A stretch of DNA of 64,000 bases from Flagellimonas yonaguniensis (GCF_029193885.1 NZ_JARFVB010000015.1:26608-90607), one strand, 5' to 3'; numbered from the stretch's first letter, positions 33,164-43,403 are shown. The notes: a model not told the origin generated them from the sequence alone. Program-made: numbers and translations.

Positions 33164-34834
33164 TTATTCCAAAACCTCCCCAATCGGATGTCCAGTAGCC
33201 CCATTCGGGAATGCAATGCCCAACAAAGCGGCAATAGTGGGTGCAACATCGGGAATTTCCGTGCGGTTTACCGTGCTTCCTTGCTTAATGCCCTTTCCGT
33301 AAAGCAATAACGGAACATGGGTATCGTAAATCTGTGCAGAACCATGGGTGGAACCGGTTCTTCCATATGAAATATATCCCACACTTGGCACCAAAAGCAC
33401 ATCACCCGAACGTTTTTGATTATAGCCGTTCTGTAAAATGTACGGTATACCTTTGGTATAATCGTTATGCCACATTTGGTCTGCCGTGTAGACTTGGCTT
33501 ATGCCCTCATAAGACAATAATTCCCGTGCAATATCCTCTTGGGCATCGTCCAAATCAATATCCAAATTGGCCAAAATCTTGTGGTCCAAAAACAATTGAT
33601 AATTGGAAAGGTCCCTTACCACATCGGTAGTTCCGTATTTATACTGAAGAAACTCGGCAAACTTTGTCTGCATCCCTCCCATATCCAAATAACCTGCTGG
33701 AATTTTGGAATCCATCAGGTATGAAGGTACATTGACCGCTGCATGATCTGCGGTTAGGAAAACTGTATATTCCCCTTCGCCCACTTTTTCATCCAAAGTG
33801 GAAAAAATTCGGGCCAAATCTTGATCCAATCGAATGTAGGTATCCTCAATTTCCTTGGAATTTACTCCAAAAAAGTGCCCCACATAATCGGTACTGGAAA
33901 AACTGATGGCCAAGAAATCGGTTATGGCATCAGCACCCAAATCTTCTGCTTCCAAAGCAGCTAGGGCAAAATCAGCAGTGATGCTGTTCCCGTACGGACT
34001 CCTTCTTATCAAATCAAACTGACCGTTTTGATCCCAAATGGCAGGTAAGTCGTGTGGAAACGTATTGGTTGCTTCTCCTTTTTGTAGTCCCTCATAATTA
34101 TTGGCATCCAATCCACTTTCCACGTATGTTTCAATAGGTTTTAAGGTATTCCAAGGCTTTTTATAGACTTCAACCTTGTCCGAGGCATTAAAATCCGCCA
34201 CCCATTGTGGCAATTCATCCATATAATAGGAACTGGTTATCCAGTTTCCTGTTTCCCCTCCTTCAAACCAATATGCCGCATTGGCAGCATGGCCTGCAGG
34301 TAAAATGGCTCCTCTATCCTTTAAGGCCACCCCGATGACCTTTCCTCTCTTTTGGGTATGCAAACGCAACTGATCTGTAATCGTGGTCACAAGCATTCGG
34401 TGCGGGGACATTTGCCCAGCATCCGATGATGTTCCCACAGAAGTGTAACTATCATCCCCTGCGCAGTATACATCCTCTCCAGATTCCTTATCGAACCAAT
34501 CGTTCCCAATAATACCGTGCATGGATGGTGTTGTGCCCGTATAAACGGATGTATGCCCGGGCCCCGTACTGGTTGGCGCATAATTAAAATGGTTGTTTTT
34601 ACAATTGAACCCTTCATTCACCAATCTTTTAAATCCTCCTTCGCCATATTGATTCCAAAAACGGGTCAAATAGTCATATCGCATTTGGTCCACGACAATA
34701 CCCACGACCAATTTCGGAGTTTGTGCAATAGGTACCGGTTGAGGTGCTGCATCGTTCTTTTTCCTGCGTTGACCATAAGTGATACTGATCATGCACAATG
34801 CTAAAATGGATACTAAAAGGTTGGTTGTTCTCAT
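33164..34834 (-). CDS. pafA: PafA-type alkaline phosphatase
   Basis: Periplasmic or secreted phosphatase of 556 residues with a signal peptide (MRTTNLLVSILALCMISITYGQ). It belongs to the alkaline phosphatase superfamily. VVDQMRYDYL gives the first zinc Asp, and PTSTGPGHTSVYTG carries the catalytic Thr. GNDW and KDRGAILPAGH match the Asn and Lys/Arg residues that define phosphate-monoesterase PafA of Flavobacteriia. SSTDYVGHFFG, LTADHAA and GSTHGSAQIYDTHVPLLLYG supply the remaining zinc ligands. It should release phosphate from organic phosphates, including when phosphate is present. Its 3' end abuts the convergent lipoprotein gene. Confidence 0.9.
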   Translation of the reverse strand: MRTTNLLVSILALCMISITYGQRRKKNDAAPQPVPIAQTPKLVVGIVVDQMRYDYLTRFWNQYGEGGFKRLVNEGFNCKNNHFNYAPTSTGPGHTSVYTGTTPSMHGIIGNDWFDKESGEDVYCAGDDSYTSVGTSSDAGQMSPHRMLVTTITDQLRLHTQKRGKVIGVALKDRGAILPAGHAANAAYWFEGGETGNWITSSYYMDELPQWVADFNASDKVEVYKKPWNTLKPIETYVESGLDANNYEGLQKGEATNTFPHDLPAIWDQNGQFDLIRRSPYGNSITADFALAALEAEDLGADAITDFLAISFSSTDYVGHFFGVNSKEIEDTYIRLDQDLARIFSTLDEKVGEGEYTVFLTADHAAVNVPSYLMDSKIPAGYLDMGGMQTKFAEFLQYKYGTTDVVRDLSNYQLFLDHKILANLDIDLDDAQEDIARELLSYEGISQVYTADQMWHNDYTKGIPYILQNGYNQKRSGDVLLVPSVGYISYGRTGSTHGSAQIYDTHVPLLLYGKGIKQGSTVNRTEIPDVAPTIAALLGIAFPNGATGHPIGEVLE

Positions 34835-34950
34835 GCTAAAGTTTTAATCAAGTAAGGGCAAAACTATTGAATTCTCCCGTTTAAAAATTTAAATGAAGGT
34901 TAAATGCTGCACAATATTCTTATTTTTATGACCTCAAGTCCAAAAAACGC

Positions 34951-35688
34951 ATGAAATACCTAGAAGCGATTGGAAAATACTTCATCATGGTTTGGGAAGT
35001 ATTTAAAAAACCTACCAAATGGCGCATCATGAAAACCTTGATCTTCAAGGAAATTGATGAGTTGGTCTATGGCGCCATGGGCATCATTATATTCATCTCC
35101 TTTTTTATAGGAGGGGTTGTTACCATACAAACCGCATTGAACCTTACCAATCCACTTTTACCAAAAAGTCTTATTGGTTTTGCGGCAAGACAATCTGTTA
35201 TTTTGGAGTTTGCCCCCACTTTCACCTCTATCATCATGGCGGGAAAGGTAGGGTCTTATATTACTTCGAGCATAGGCACCATGAGGGTTACCGAACAAAT
35301 TGATGCCCTTGAGGTAATGGGAATCAACTCGTTGAACTATTTGGTGTTCCCAAAAATCGTGGCCGTCATGTTGTACCCCTTCGCCGTTGCGATTTCCATG
35401 TTTGTAGGTATTTTGGGAGGATGGGTAGCAGCCGTATTCGGCGGTTTTGCCCCAAGTGGCGATTTTATTCAGGGACTACAAATGGATTTTAATGCCTATC
35501 ACGTAACATACGCCTTAATAAAATCGGTTGTTTTTGCCTTTGTGATCGCTACGGTGCCCTCATACCACGGATATTACATGACTGGTGGCGCACTGGAAGT
35601 GGGCAAGGCCAGTACCACATCTTTTGTTTGGACGAGTGTCGTAATTATTATTTTGAACTACATACTAACACAACTTTTGCTTGGCTGA
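34951..35688 (+). CDS. mlaE: MlaE-type ABC transporter permease
   Basis: Permease of 245 residues with five or six membrane segments. Family signatures are FIGGVVTIQTALNL, the EFAPTFTSIIMAGKVGSYITSSIGTMRV stretch split over two helices, and EQIDALEVMGIN, the loop that contacts the ATPase. MlaE-type proteins move phospholipids between inner membrane and periplasmic carriers. The stop overlaps the ATG of the ATPase gene (TGATG). No MlaD-type substrate-binding gene follows here, so it must be elsewhere. It diverges from pafA. Confidence 0.92.
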   Translation: MKYLEAIGKYFIMVWEVFKKPTKWRIMKTLIFKEIDELVYGAMGIIIFISFFIGGVVTIQTALNLTNPLLPKSLIGFAARQSVILEFAPTFTSIIMAGKVGSYITSSIGTMRVTEQIDALEVMGINSLNYLVFPKIVAVMLYPFAVAISMFVGILGGWVAAVFGGFAPSGDFIQGLQMDFNAYHVTYALIKSVVFAFVIATVPSYHGYYMTGGALEVGKASTTSFVWTSVVIIILNYILTQLLLG

Positions 35689-36455
35689 TGATAGAGGTAG
35701 AAAACATACACAAATCGTTTGGGGACAATCATGTCCTAAAAGGAATTTCCACACGTTTTGATAAAGGCAAGACCAACTTGATCATTGGTCAGAGTGGTTC
35801 CGGTAAAACAGTTTTCCTAAAATGCCTCTTGGGGCTTTTTGAGCCCGACGAAGGCAACATTTATTACAATGGCCAATGCTATTCCGAGCTTTCGATAAAA
35901 GAAAAAAGGAACCTACGGCAAGAAATGGGCATGGTGTTCCAGGGAAGTGCACTTTTTGACTCCATGACGGTGGAAGGCAACGTCATGTTCCCATTGGATA
36001 TGTTCACCAACCAATCTCAGTCCGAAAAGCAAGATCGGGTAGATTTTGTTTTGAAGCGGGTCAACTTGGTGGATGCACACAAAAGGTATCCCGCAGAAAT
36101 TTCAGGGGGGATGCAAAAAAGAGTCGCCATTGCAAGAGCCATTGTGATGAACCCAAAATACTTGTTTTGTGATGAACCCAACTCTGGACTAGATCCCAAA
36201 ACAGCCATTTTAATTGATAATCTAATACATGAGATCACACAGGAATACGACATTACCACAGTGATCAATACCCACGATATGAACTCCGTAATGGAAATCG
36301 GGGAGAAAATCATTTTCTTAAAAAACGGACATAAGGAATGGGAAGGTACCAACAAAGAAATCTTTAAAACGGATAACAAGGCCGTTACTGATTTTGTCTA
36401 TTCTTCCGAGCTCTTTAAAAAAGTGCGGCAAATGTATATCGAGGAGAGAAATTAA
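35688..36455 (+). CDS. mlaF: MlaF-type ABC transporter ATPase
   Basis: ABC ATPase of 255 residues. Walker A is IGQSGSGKT, the Q loop lies in MGMVFQGSALFDSMTV, the signature is ISGGMQKRVAIARAI, and Walker B is YLFCDEPNSGLDP with an H loop in VINTHDM. The GMVFQGSALFDS segment is typical of MlaF. It powers the MlaE permease encoded immediately upstream. The start at 35688 is decided by the TGATG overlap; the longer in-frame reading from 35628 lies inside mlaE. Confidence 0.93.
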   Translation: MIEVENIHKSFGDNHVLKGISTRFDKGKTNLIIGQSGSGKTVFLKCLLGLFEPDEGNIYYNGQCYSELSIKEKRNLRQEMGMVFQGSALFDSMTVEGNVMFPLDMFTNQSQSEKQDRVDFVLKRVNLVDAHKRYPAEISGGMQKRVAIARAIVMNPKYLFCDEPNSGLDPKTAILIDNLIHEITQEYDITTVINTHDMNSVMEIGEKIIFLKNGHKEWEGTNKEIFKTDNKAVTDFVYSSELFKKVRQMYIEERN

Positions 36456-36550
36456 GTTAATACCATAACTCCTAAAAATGTTAACCAAACCTTAATTTGA
36501 ACGTGCCGTTTATTTAACGAAAAATCCTGAATTTTCGTAAAAAATCAACC

Positions 36551-38380
36551 ATGCCACGTTTTTATTTCCTCATCCTTTCTTTTTTGTCCCTTTCAACTGT
36601 CTTTGCCCAAGACAAACCTACCATCTACATCGATATCCCCACGCAACAAAAACCCTGGAACCATATCGATTGGAACGCCTCTCCAGAGCAATTTCAATTT
36701 GCCATCGTTACCGACCGAACCGGTGGCCACCGACCTGGGGTTTTCCCTACCGGAATTAAGAAATTGAACTTGTTACAACCCGAATTTGTAATGAGCGTTG
36801 GCGATTTTATCGAGGGGTATACCCGCGACACAGTCCGGTTGAACCAAGAATGGAAGGAATTCAATGGCTTTATATCCCAACTCGAAGCTCCATTTTTCTA
36901 TATTCCCGGAAACCATGACATTACCAATGAGGTCATGGAAGAAAAATGGGAAGAAATGTTCGGGGTGTCCTATTATCATTTTGTTTATAAAGATGTGCTT
37001 TTTCTTTGTTTGAATTCCGAAGACAATTTGCGTGGTGCCGGAAAAGGAACCATTGATGATGAACAGTACGAATACATCAAAAAAGTATTGGAGGAAAACA
37101 AAGACGTGAAATGGACGCTGGCCTTCTTGCACCAACCACTTTGGGTCCAAGACGACACAAAACGATGGAACGATGTGGAAAAATTGCTTCAAGACAGACC
37201 GCACAACGTTTTTGCAGGACACTATCACAGATACTGGAAAACACAAAGGAACAATGGCAAATATATTGCCTTGGCGACCACGGGTGGTGGGAGTCAACTC
37301 AGAGGGAAGGCGTATGGCGAATTCGACCATGTGGTTTGGGTCACTATGACAGAAGAAGGCCCCATTTTGGCCAATTTGTTCTTGGATGGTATCTGGGATG
37401 AAGATGTGGTAACCGAGGAAATTGTTGACTTGGTTCGGAACCGTCCTTTTCCTGTAAAAATAGAACCTGTCTATGAGAATAACCCTAACGCCAAAACCAG
37501 CATCACACAAGTAAGAGCCACAAACAATTCTGATACAAAAATGAGGGTGCAGCTTAAAGGTATCGCTCATGAAGAACTATTTTATCAGTTCAAAGAGACT
37601 GATTTTATCGTGGAGCCCAACGATGTGACCGTTTTTGATTTAACCATTGAAAATGTACATGGCAAAGTCCTAAAAGACCTTTCCACCATGAAAGTGGAAG
37701 CTGACATTACCTACCTGTTTGAGAATCAACCAAACGTTGAGTTCTCATCAACCTTGAATTACCTGCCCTTTTTTAAATACAAAACAGAGAAAATATCCAA
37801 AGTAAAGTTGGACGGAAAATTGAAGGAATGGGATAATTCCCAATGGAATATGGTAGAGGATATGGATGGCTCCCCTTTTGATTTTGATGGGAAAGAAGAT
37901 TTTGAGATGAAGTTTGCCACAGCATACGACGACACGTATTTTTATGTGGCCGTGGATGTCAAGGACAATGACTTTTACACTAATGAAAAAGGTTCCTATT
38001 GGGGACAGGATGCTATCATTGTTGGCCTTGATGCCAGACCCCAACTGACCAGTGCTTTTAATGCCGGAGCAGGAAGAGGTCGTGATTGGCTGGCTTTTTT
38101 ACGAACCTTCAAAGAAGAAAACCCTGTTTACCAAGAAGACACCTTACCCGTTAAGGTGGAGTCCGCATTGAAGAAAACAGAAACAGGGGCGCAAATGGAA
38201 ATGGCCATACCTATTGAATACCTCAACAAAATGCATGAAGGCCCATGGTCCACATTACGTTTGGATGTTGGTTATTATGATTTTGACACCGCAGATGAAG
38301 GTTCCACAACCCATTTTTGGGTGCCCGCTTGGAATGAAAGCAGTGACATACCCGGTTCTGGAATGATATTCAAAAAGTAA
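36551..38380 (+). CDS. Secreted metallophosphoesterase with C-terminal CBM9-like domain
   Basis: Protein of 609 residues with a signal peptide (MPRFYFLILSFLSLSTVFAQ). The calcineurin-like phosphoesterase domain (about 45-290) has the metal motifs FAIVTDRTGG, SVGDFIEGY, IPGNHDITNE, FLHQPLW and AGHYHRYW; the first motif has DRT where DxH is usual. A linker with an Ig-like middle leads to a C-terminal domain (about 415-609) with KVKLDGKLKEWDNSQW and FATAYDDTYFYVAVDVKDND, typical of CBM9/DOMON-like carbohydrate-binding modules. Its place after mlaEF is probably incidental. Substrate unknown; glycan-associated phosphate esters are a guess from the CBM9-like part. Confidence 0.83.
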   Translation: MPRFYFLILSFLSLSTVFAQDKPTIYIDIPTQQKPWNHIDWNASPEQFQFAIVTDRTGGHRPGVFPTGIKKLNLLQPEFVMSVGDFIEGYTRDTVRLNQEWKEFNGFISQLEAPFFYIPGNHDITNEVMEEKWEEMFGVSYYHFVYKDVLFLCLNSEDNLRGAGKGTIDDEQYEYIKKVLEENKDVKWTLAFLHQPLWVQDDTKRWNDVEKLLQDRPHNVFAGHYHRYWKTQRNNGKYIALATTGGGSQLRGKAYGEFDHVVWVTMTEEGPILANLFLDGIWDEDVVTEEIVDLVRNRPFPVKIEPVYENNPNAKTSITQVRATNNSDTKMRVQLKGIAHEELFYQFKETDFIVEPNDVTVFDLTIENVHGKVLKDLSTMKVEADITYLFENQPNVEFSSTLNYLPFFKYKTEKISKVKLDGKLKEWDNSQWNMVEDMDGSPFDFDGKEDFEMKFATAYDDTYFYVAVDVKDNDFYTNEKGSYWGQDAIIVGLDARPQLTSAFNAGAGRGRDWLAFLRTFKEENPVYQEDTLPVKVESALKKTETGAQMEMAIPIEYLNKMHEGPWSTLRLDVGYYDFDTADEGSTTHFWVPAWNESSDIPGSGMIFKK

Positions 38381-38389
38381 AACGAGAGT

Positions 38390-39850
38390 TTATTCGACCT
38401 CTTTAATGACCAAAGTGGAATCTTGTAGCCTTAGTTTTAACCAAGCTAACATTTTTTTTGTATCTGATTCTTTTTGAGCGGAACTGACACCATTTTTCCA
38501 ATGTACCTCAAATACGGGAATGGTATCCAATTTTTTAAAGTCAGTACGTATTTGGTACGAAAAACCCAAAGCATCTATATTATCATAATTGGCCTTTGCC
38601 TCTGCGCTTATGTTTTGAAAAGGAATCTGTTTCCCCACATTTTTGGTCAACGTGGCCAGTTCTTCTTCAAGCAGTCTGATTTGCTCGTCCTTGTTCAGAA
38701 GTTCGGCCTTGTTCTTCTCGTAAAGCTCACTCACATAGTTGAACTTTTCTTCTGAATCGTCCCTTCCTCCTTGAATAATATGCAGTTCGGCATCTTTGAG
38801 CCTATTGTATTCGTTCTTTTGTGTTCTCCACGTACTAATAATATTATCAGGCACCAATTCATCTCCCATAAACACTACTTCAATCATTGATGTTCCGTCG
38901 TCCACATATTCCAATTTGGTAAGATTGTCCACATATCTTCCAGCACCATCAAACTGGTATACCTCAACTGTATCCTGTAAAAATCCTTGTGCTTGCTTCA
39001 TAAAAAGTGACTCCTGGAACACATTGTAAAAAGTGAACCCTGCTGGGATCATGACCAAAATTCCAGTGATGGATGCCAAACGGGCAATTAATCTTCTCCG
39101 TTGTGAGTTAGCGTAGCGAACCATGGGAAACCTCAAAAACTTGATGACCAAGAAGGTTGCCAAGCCAATAAAAATGGTGTTGATTATAAATAGATACATG
39201 GCTCCCGCTGCATATAGCGGTTTGCCTATCGCAAGACCAAAACCCACTGTACACAAAGGTGGCATCAGTGCAGTTGCAATGGCCACACCAAAAATAACAC
39301 TGGCAATAGTACCCTTTTTGGCACGGGCAATCACAAGGGCAAGCCCACCAAAAAATGCAATCAGCACATCTCGGATATCGGGCTTGGTGCGTGCCAACAA
39401 TTCCGAGGATTCATCCCGCAATGGAAAGAAATAGAAAAACAAGAATGCGGTTATCACACTCAACACCACCATTACGGTAAAGTTTTTAAGTGATCTCCGT
39501 AGCGTATCGATATCATTAATGGCCAAGGACATGCCCATCCCCAAAATGGGACCCATCAAAGGAGAAATAAGCATGGCCCCGATAACCACTGCCGTTGAAT
39601 TGGCGTTTAACCCAATTGAGGCAATAAATATGGAGCATACCAAAATCCATGTGGTGTGGTTTTTAAAAGGAATATCCGCAATTATGGATTCTTTGGTTGC
39701 AGCCGCATCGGTATTGGAGCGTATCTCCAACAAATCCGATAAAAATTTGCGCACGCTGCCCAAAAGGCCTTTAAAATCCTTTTTTACCTCATCTCCGCTA
39801 TCTTGATTGGGAGCTGTCGTTTTCACATCCTTTTTCTGTTCTTCGCTCAT
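38390..39850 (-). CDS. DUF389 membrane protein
   Basis: Protein of 486 residues. The DUF389 region (about 60-260) has several membrane spans with VIGAMLISPLMGPILGMGMS and GVAIATALMPPLCTVGFGLA as the family's conserved segments. The C-terminal 200 residues are soluble with a coiled-coil part (KNKAELLNKDEQIRLLEEELATL split across a helix). The function of DUF389 proteins is not established. It lies 3 bp downstream of manC and is probably co-transcribed with it. Confidence 0.88.
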   Translation of the reverse strand: MSEEQKKDVKTTAPNQDSGDEVKKDFKGLLGSVRKFLSDLLEIRSNTDAAATKESIIADIPFKNHTTWILVCSIFIASIGLNANSTAVVIGAMLISPLMGPILGMGMSLAINDIDTLRRSLKNFTVMVVLSVITAFLFFYFFPLRDESSELLARTKPDIRDVLIAFFGGLALVIARAKKGTIASVIFGVAIATALMPPLCTVGFGLAIGKPLYAAGAMYLFIINTIFIGLATFLVIKFLRFPMVRYANSQRRRLIARLASITGILVMIPAGFTFYNVFQESLFMKQAQGFLQDTVEVYQFDGAGRYVDNLTKLEYVDDGTSMIEVVFMGDELVPDNIISTWRTQKNEYNRLKDAELHIIQGGRDDSEEKFNYVSELYEKNKAELLNKDEQIRLLEEELATLTKNVGKQIPFQNISAEAKANYDNIDALGFSYQIRTDFKKLDTIPVFEVHWKNGVSSAQKESDTKKMLAWLKLRLQDSTLVIKEVE

Positions 39851-39853
39851 CTA

Positions 39854-40933
39854 TTATGCAAACTGATCTCCAAATTTTTCTTTTACTTGGTTCAATACTT
39901 TTTTAATATCCTGTTGTTTGTCCTTGGGATAAATCAAGAGCACTTCTTCCTTATCCACGATAATATAGTCTTCCAGACCATCTACCACGACGACCTTCCC
40001 TTTTGGGGAACGAATCATGTTTCCTTTGGCATCTTCCAACAGCACTTGGGCATTCACAACGGCATTGTCCGCTTCGTCTTTATCCAATTTATCATAAAGA
40101 GCGCCCCACGTTCCCAAGTCGTTCCAATCAAAAGTAGCTGGCAAGGTATAAATGGATTTGGATTGCTCCAAGATAGCATAATCGATGGATATGTTTTCTG
40201 CCTTGGCATAATTTTCTTGAATGAAGGCTCTTTCTTCCTCCGTATTGTAACTCGAAATTCCTTTTCCAAATAATTCATATTGACTTGGCTGGTATTTTTT
40301 AAAAGCTTCCACTATGGTTTCCACGCTCCACATAAAAATACCTGCATTCCACAAAAAGTTGCCCCGTGCCAAAAATTCCTTTGCGGTCTCATAATCTGGT
40401 TTTTCCCTGAACTGGGACACCTTTTTCAAATTTTCGTCACTTCCCTTTTCGAACTCTATATAACCAAAGCCGGTATTGGCAAATGTGGGTTGAATACCCA
40501 AGGTACAAAGTGCGCTCTCTTTTTCACATTTATCAAAACAAGCTATCACATCCTTTTCAAAAGCAGCTTCGTCCTCTATCCAATGATCACTTGGAGCTAC
40601 GATCATCACTGCATTGGGATTCATTTTTTGAATCTTCAGCGAAGCATACAAAATACAGGGTGCTGTATTGCGCATGGCGGGTTCCAGAACAACTTGATCT
40701 TGTTTTACCTTTGGCAATTGCTCCAAAACCAAATCGTTGTAACGCTCATTGGTCAGGATCAAAATATTTTCGGTGGGGATAAACTTATTTAAACGATCAA
40801 AGGTTTTTTGAATCAACGTTTTACCCGTTCCCAGCATATCATGGAACTGTTTTGGGTTGGATGATGTACTCACAGGCCAAAATCGGGAACCAACTCCTCC
40901 TGCCATTAAAACTGCATAATAATTCTTGTTCAT
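39854..40933 (-). CDS. manC: Mannose-1-phosphate guanylyltransferase
   Basis: Sugar nucleotidyltransferase of 359 residues that makes GDP-mannose from mannose-1-phosphate and GTP for glycan synthesis. MAGGVGSRFWPVSTSSNPKQF is the pyrophosphorylase signature, and EPAMRNTAPCILYA, APSDHWIED and NAGIFMWSVETI follow at the expected spacing. FDWNDLGTWGALY contains the metal-binding Asp. It has only the guanylyltransferase domain and no fused phosphomannose isomerase. It is cytoplasmic and sits between SprT-like and DUF389 genes on the same strand. Confidence 0.93.
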   Translation of the reverse strand: MNKNYYAVLMAGGVGSRFWPVSTSSNPKQFHDMLGTGKTLIQKTFDRLNKFIPTENILILTNERYNDLVLEQLPKVKQDQVVLEPAMRNTAPCILYASLKIQKMNPNAVMIVAPSDHWIEDEAAFEKDVIACFDKCEKESALCTLGIQPTFANTGFGYIEFEKGSDENLKKVSQFREKPDYETAKEFLARGNFLWNAGIFMWSVETIVEAFKKYQPSQYELFGKGISSYNTEEERAFIQENYAKAENISIDYAILEQSKSIYTLPATFDWNDLGTWGALYDKLDKDEADNAVVNAQVLLEDAKGNMIRSPKGKVVVVDGLEDYIIVDKEEVLLIYPKDKQQDIKKVLNQVKEKFGDQFA

Positions 40934-40961
40934 TTTGCTGTTTTTCTAATTAGAATGCTGA

Positions 40962-41573
40962 TTATCTAGGCACATCTTGAACCAGTTCAACCTCAGCGTT
41001 GGGTTGGAACAAATATAGTCTGCCAGTTGATAACTCCACACATTCGTACCGTTTTACTTTTTTATTTCCTTTTTTGAACAACTTGCCATTGTACAGTCTA
41101 AAAACACTGCCAGTTGGCAACTCATAGACATAACTGTGCTGTCGTTCTTCCTCGTCAAAAGTTTTAAGCGCAATAGACAACCTTGCGTCGGTACTACTAC
41201 TTGCTTTCGGGTTTTTAAAATGGTTCGCAATTATCGGCAAGAGTTGCCTTGGGAACACTTCGGGCCTAATAAAGGGAACCATTAAGTGCTGAAAGGTACG
41301 CTTCCATTCCACGCCGTGCGGTTTTATTCGACGACCATACGTTTCAAAGGCCACCAAATGCGCGATTTCGTGGACGAGTGTAATGAGGAATCGATATTTA
41401 TTGAGTGAAGCATTTACGGTAATCAGATGAAGCCCATTGGGCAATCTTCGGTAATCGCCATGCCGGGTTACCCTATGATTCACGATTTTTAAATGTACCC
41501 CATGGGTTTTGATGAGTTCAAAACAAGGAACTACTGCAAGCTCAGGGAGGTATTTTTGAAGGGTATTGTCCAC
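40962..41573 (-). CDS. SprT-like zinc metalloprotease-fold protein
   Basis: Protein of 203 residues. The zinc motif is LVHEIAHLVAFE (HEIAH at 68-72), with the third ligand probably in KPHGVEWKRTFQHL, as in SprT and Spartan. A C-terminal strand-rich part (about 140-203) has SVFRLYNGKLFKKGNKKVKRYECVE-like segments, without the four-Cys zinc ribbon of E. coli SprT. The eukaryotic relative repairs DNA-protein crosslinks; the bacterial role is unproven. It lies 28 bp upstream of manC on the same strand. Confidence 0.85.
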   Translation of the reverse strand: MDNTLQKYLPELAVVPCFELIKTHGVHLKIVNHRVTRHGDYRRLPNGLHLITVNASLNKYRFLITLVHEIAHLVAFETYGRRIKPHGVEWKRTFQHLMVPFIRPEVFPRQLLPIIANHFKNPKASSSTDARLSIALKTFDEEERQHSYVYELPTGSVFRLYNGKLFKKGNKKVKRYECVELSTGRLYLFQPNAEVELVQDVPR

Positions 41574-41619
41574 TGGGATGAAGTTACAAGTTTATCCAGA
41601 AAATATTCAATGATAAAAC

Positions 41620-42297
41620 CTAAGGCGTACTATTACTTACCTGCAGCAATTTTCCATTGTAAAGTTTTTGGCCCGTCAACGCAAACTCCTTGATGTAGGT
41701 TGCCATCTCCATGGCTGTGACAGGAGCCTTATATCCAGGAAACGCTTCTTCCAACATTTCGGTTTGCACAGCACCTAACGCCAACACGTTGAAACTTGGT
41801 CCTGTTTCTTTGTACTCTTCTGCCAACAACTCTGTCAAGGTAATCACAGCGCCTTTGCTTGAACTGTAAGCCGAAAGTCCAGGGAACTTCATGCTGCCTT
41901 GCACCCCGCCCATGGAACTTACGGTCAACACATGCCCCTCTTGGCCCATCATAGGCAATACGGTCTTGGTCATTTCGGCCACACCGAACACATTTACCTT
42001 GTAAACACTTTCAAATTCTTCTGTGGTGGTTTCCGAAAATGGTTTGTTCAGCAATCGCCCTGCGTTGTTGATGAGTACATCCACCACATGCCATTGCTCC
42101 AAAAAATCATTTAACTTTTGATAATCGGTTGGACTGCCCAAATCAAAGGAAAAGGAATGTACATTGGGCAATTTCAGTGCTTTTACGGGCCCATCATTAC
42201 GAGACAGGGCCAAAACTTGATGTCCTTCCCTTGCAAAAAGTTTTACCAGTTCAAAACCTATTCCCCTACTTGTACCTGTTATGATAATGTTTGCCAT
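41620..42297 (-). CDS. Short-chain dehydrogenase/reductase
   Basis: Classical SDR of 225 residues with an intact active site: ITGTSRGIG (cofactor loop), INNAGRL, TVSSMGGV (catalytic Ser) and YSSSKGAVITL (YxxxK). ALSRND after the second strand suggests NADP preference. Substrate cannot be assigned. Transcribed alone; a possible upstream partner is not present. In contrast to the SDR at 12.5 kb, all catalytic residues are present here. Confidence 0.88.
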   Translation of the reverse strand: MANIIITGTSRGIGFELVKLFAREGHQVLALSRNDGPVKALKLPNVHSFSFDLGSPTDYQKLNDFLEQWHVVDVLINNAGRLLNKPFSETTTEEFESVYKVNVFGVAEMTKTVLPMMGQEGHVLTVSSMGGVQGSMKFPGLSAYSSSKGAVITLTELLAEEYKETGPSFNVLALGAVQTEMLEEAFPGYKAPVTAMEMATYIKEFALTGQKLYNGKLLQVSNSTP

Positions 42298-42383
42298 ATT
42301 TGAATTGATTTGTCATTCCCAAGAAATCGGGAATCTGTAAAAACCTTCACATCTCGACTGTGCTCAACGTGACATTTTTAAAC

Positions 42384-43370
42384 TTAGTTTAACTTGATTT
42401 CTCGGGTAACGGCATTGGCGATATCCTCAATCACTGGAATAGTCTTGTTCACCAAAGTGGCCATGTGATCAAAATCCATCAATGAAACCTCATCCCCAAC
42501 TTTATGATAGTACGCAAAATTTGTGAAATCAAAAGTGCAAAAAGTATGTGATGGCACTCCAAATTCTTCATGAAACGGGTAGTTGTCAGAGCGTTGGTAC
42601 AAGTTGAATTCCTTTGCCGTAGGCAGAAACCCAATTAGGTTCTCTTTAGCATAGGTGTTGCCCACCTCTGCCAAATTGGACATATCGTATCCCGTGATGT
42701 ACATAAAGTAATCCTTGTCTTGTAATGGAACGCCTGTCATTTCAAAGTTGAGCATGGTATAAAGATCCATATCCTCCTCTTTCAACTTTTTGGCTAAATG
42801 CTTGGAGCCCAATAGTCCTTTTTCCTCTGCACTGAACAAGGCAAAAATCAGGCTTCGTTTATTGGTTTTTTTGGTTCCGAAATAACGGGCCATTTCCAAA
42901 ACGGAAGTAGTACCGGAAGCATTATCGTTGGCGCCATTGGCGATGTAGTCACCATTCTCGGGTTTTATGGTACCAATGTGGTCGTAATGCGCCCCTATCA
43001 GAACATATTCATCTTTCAGGTCGGGGTCATTGCCCTCAACCACCCCCACAATATTGTATGCTGGTTCTTTAAAATTTGACAAGGTATCGCGATAGGTTTC
43101 AAAATAAGGTTGTACCCCATACGATTTGAAGTGGTTTTCAATATAGGTAGCTGCCATTTCAATGCCTTCACTTCCTGCCTCTCTTCCTTTCATATCATTG
43201 GAAGCCAAATAATTCATCATTTCTCCAATCCGGTCGGCATCTGTAAATGTTTTGTTTGATTCTGTGCTCTTTGATGTTTCGGTGGTTTCAACAGCTGATG
43301 TTTGGGATATCGGAGTGGACCCACAATTCATTGCAAAAAGTGTAAGTAGTAAATAGGACAGTAATTTCAT
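42384..43370 (-). CDS. M28 family metallopeptidase lipoprotein
   Basis: Exported zinc aminopeptidase of 328 residues. The lipobox is AMNC (Cys 16), followed by a Ser/Thr-rich spacer to about 45. M28 ligands appear in order: IGAHYDHIG (His, Asp), GANDNASGTTSVLEMAR (bridging Asp), FSAEEKGLLGSKHL (catalytic Glu pair), FEMTGV and the final YYHKVGDEV. It should trim peptides in the periplasm or at the outer membrane. Transcribed alone from a promoter just downstream of the pdhC terminator. Confidence 0.9.
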   Translation of the reverse strand: MKLLSYLLLTLFAMNCGSTPISQTSAVETTETSKSTESNKTFTDADRIGEMMNYLASNDMKGREAGSEGIEMAATYIENHFKSYGVQPYFETYRDTLSNFKEPAYNIVGVVEGNDPDLKDEYVLIGAHYDHIGTIKPENGDYIANGANDNASGTTSVLEMARYFGTKKTNKRSLIFALFSAEEKGLLGSKHLAKKLKEEDMDLYTMLNFEMTGVPLQDKDYFMYITGYDMSNLAEVGNTYAKENLIGFLPTAKEFNLYQRSDNYPFHEEFGVPSHTFCTFDFTNFAYYHKVGDEVSLMDFDHMATLVNKTIPVIEDIANAVTREIKLN

Positions 43371-43403
43371 TCGTGTAGTTTTTTGAATTTTTTAAAGATA
43401 AAA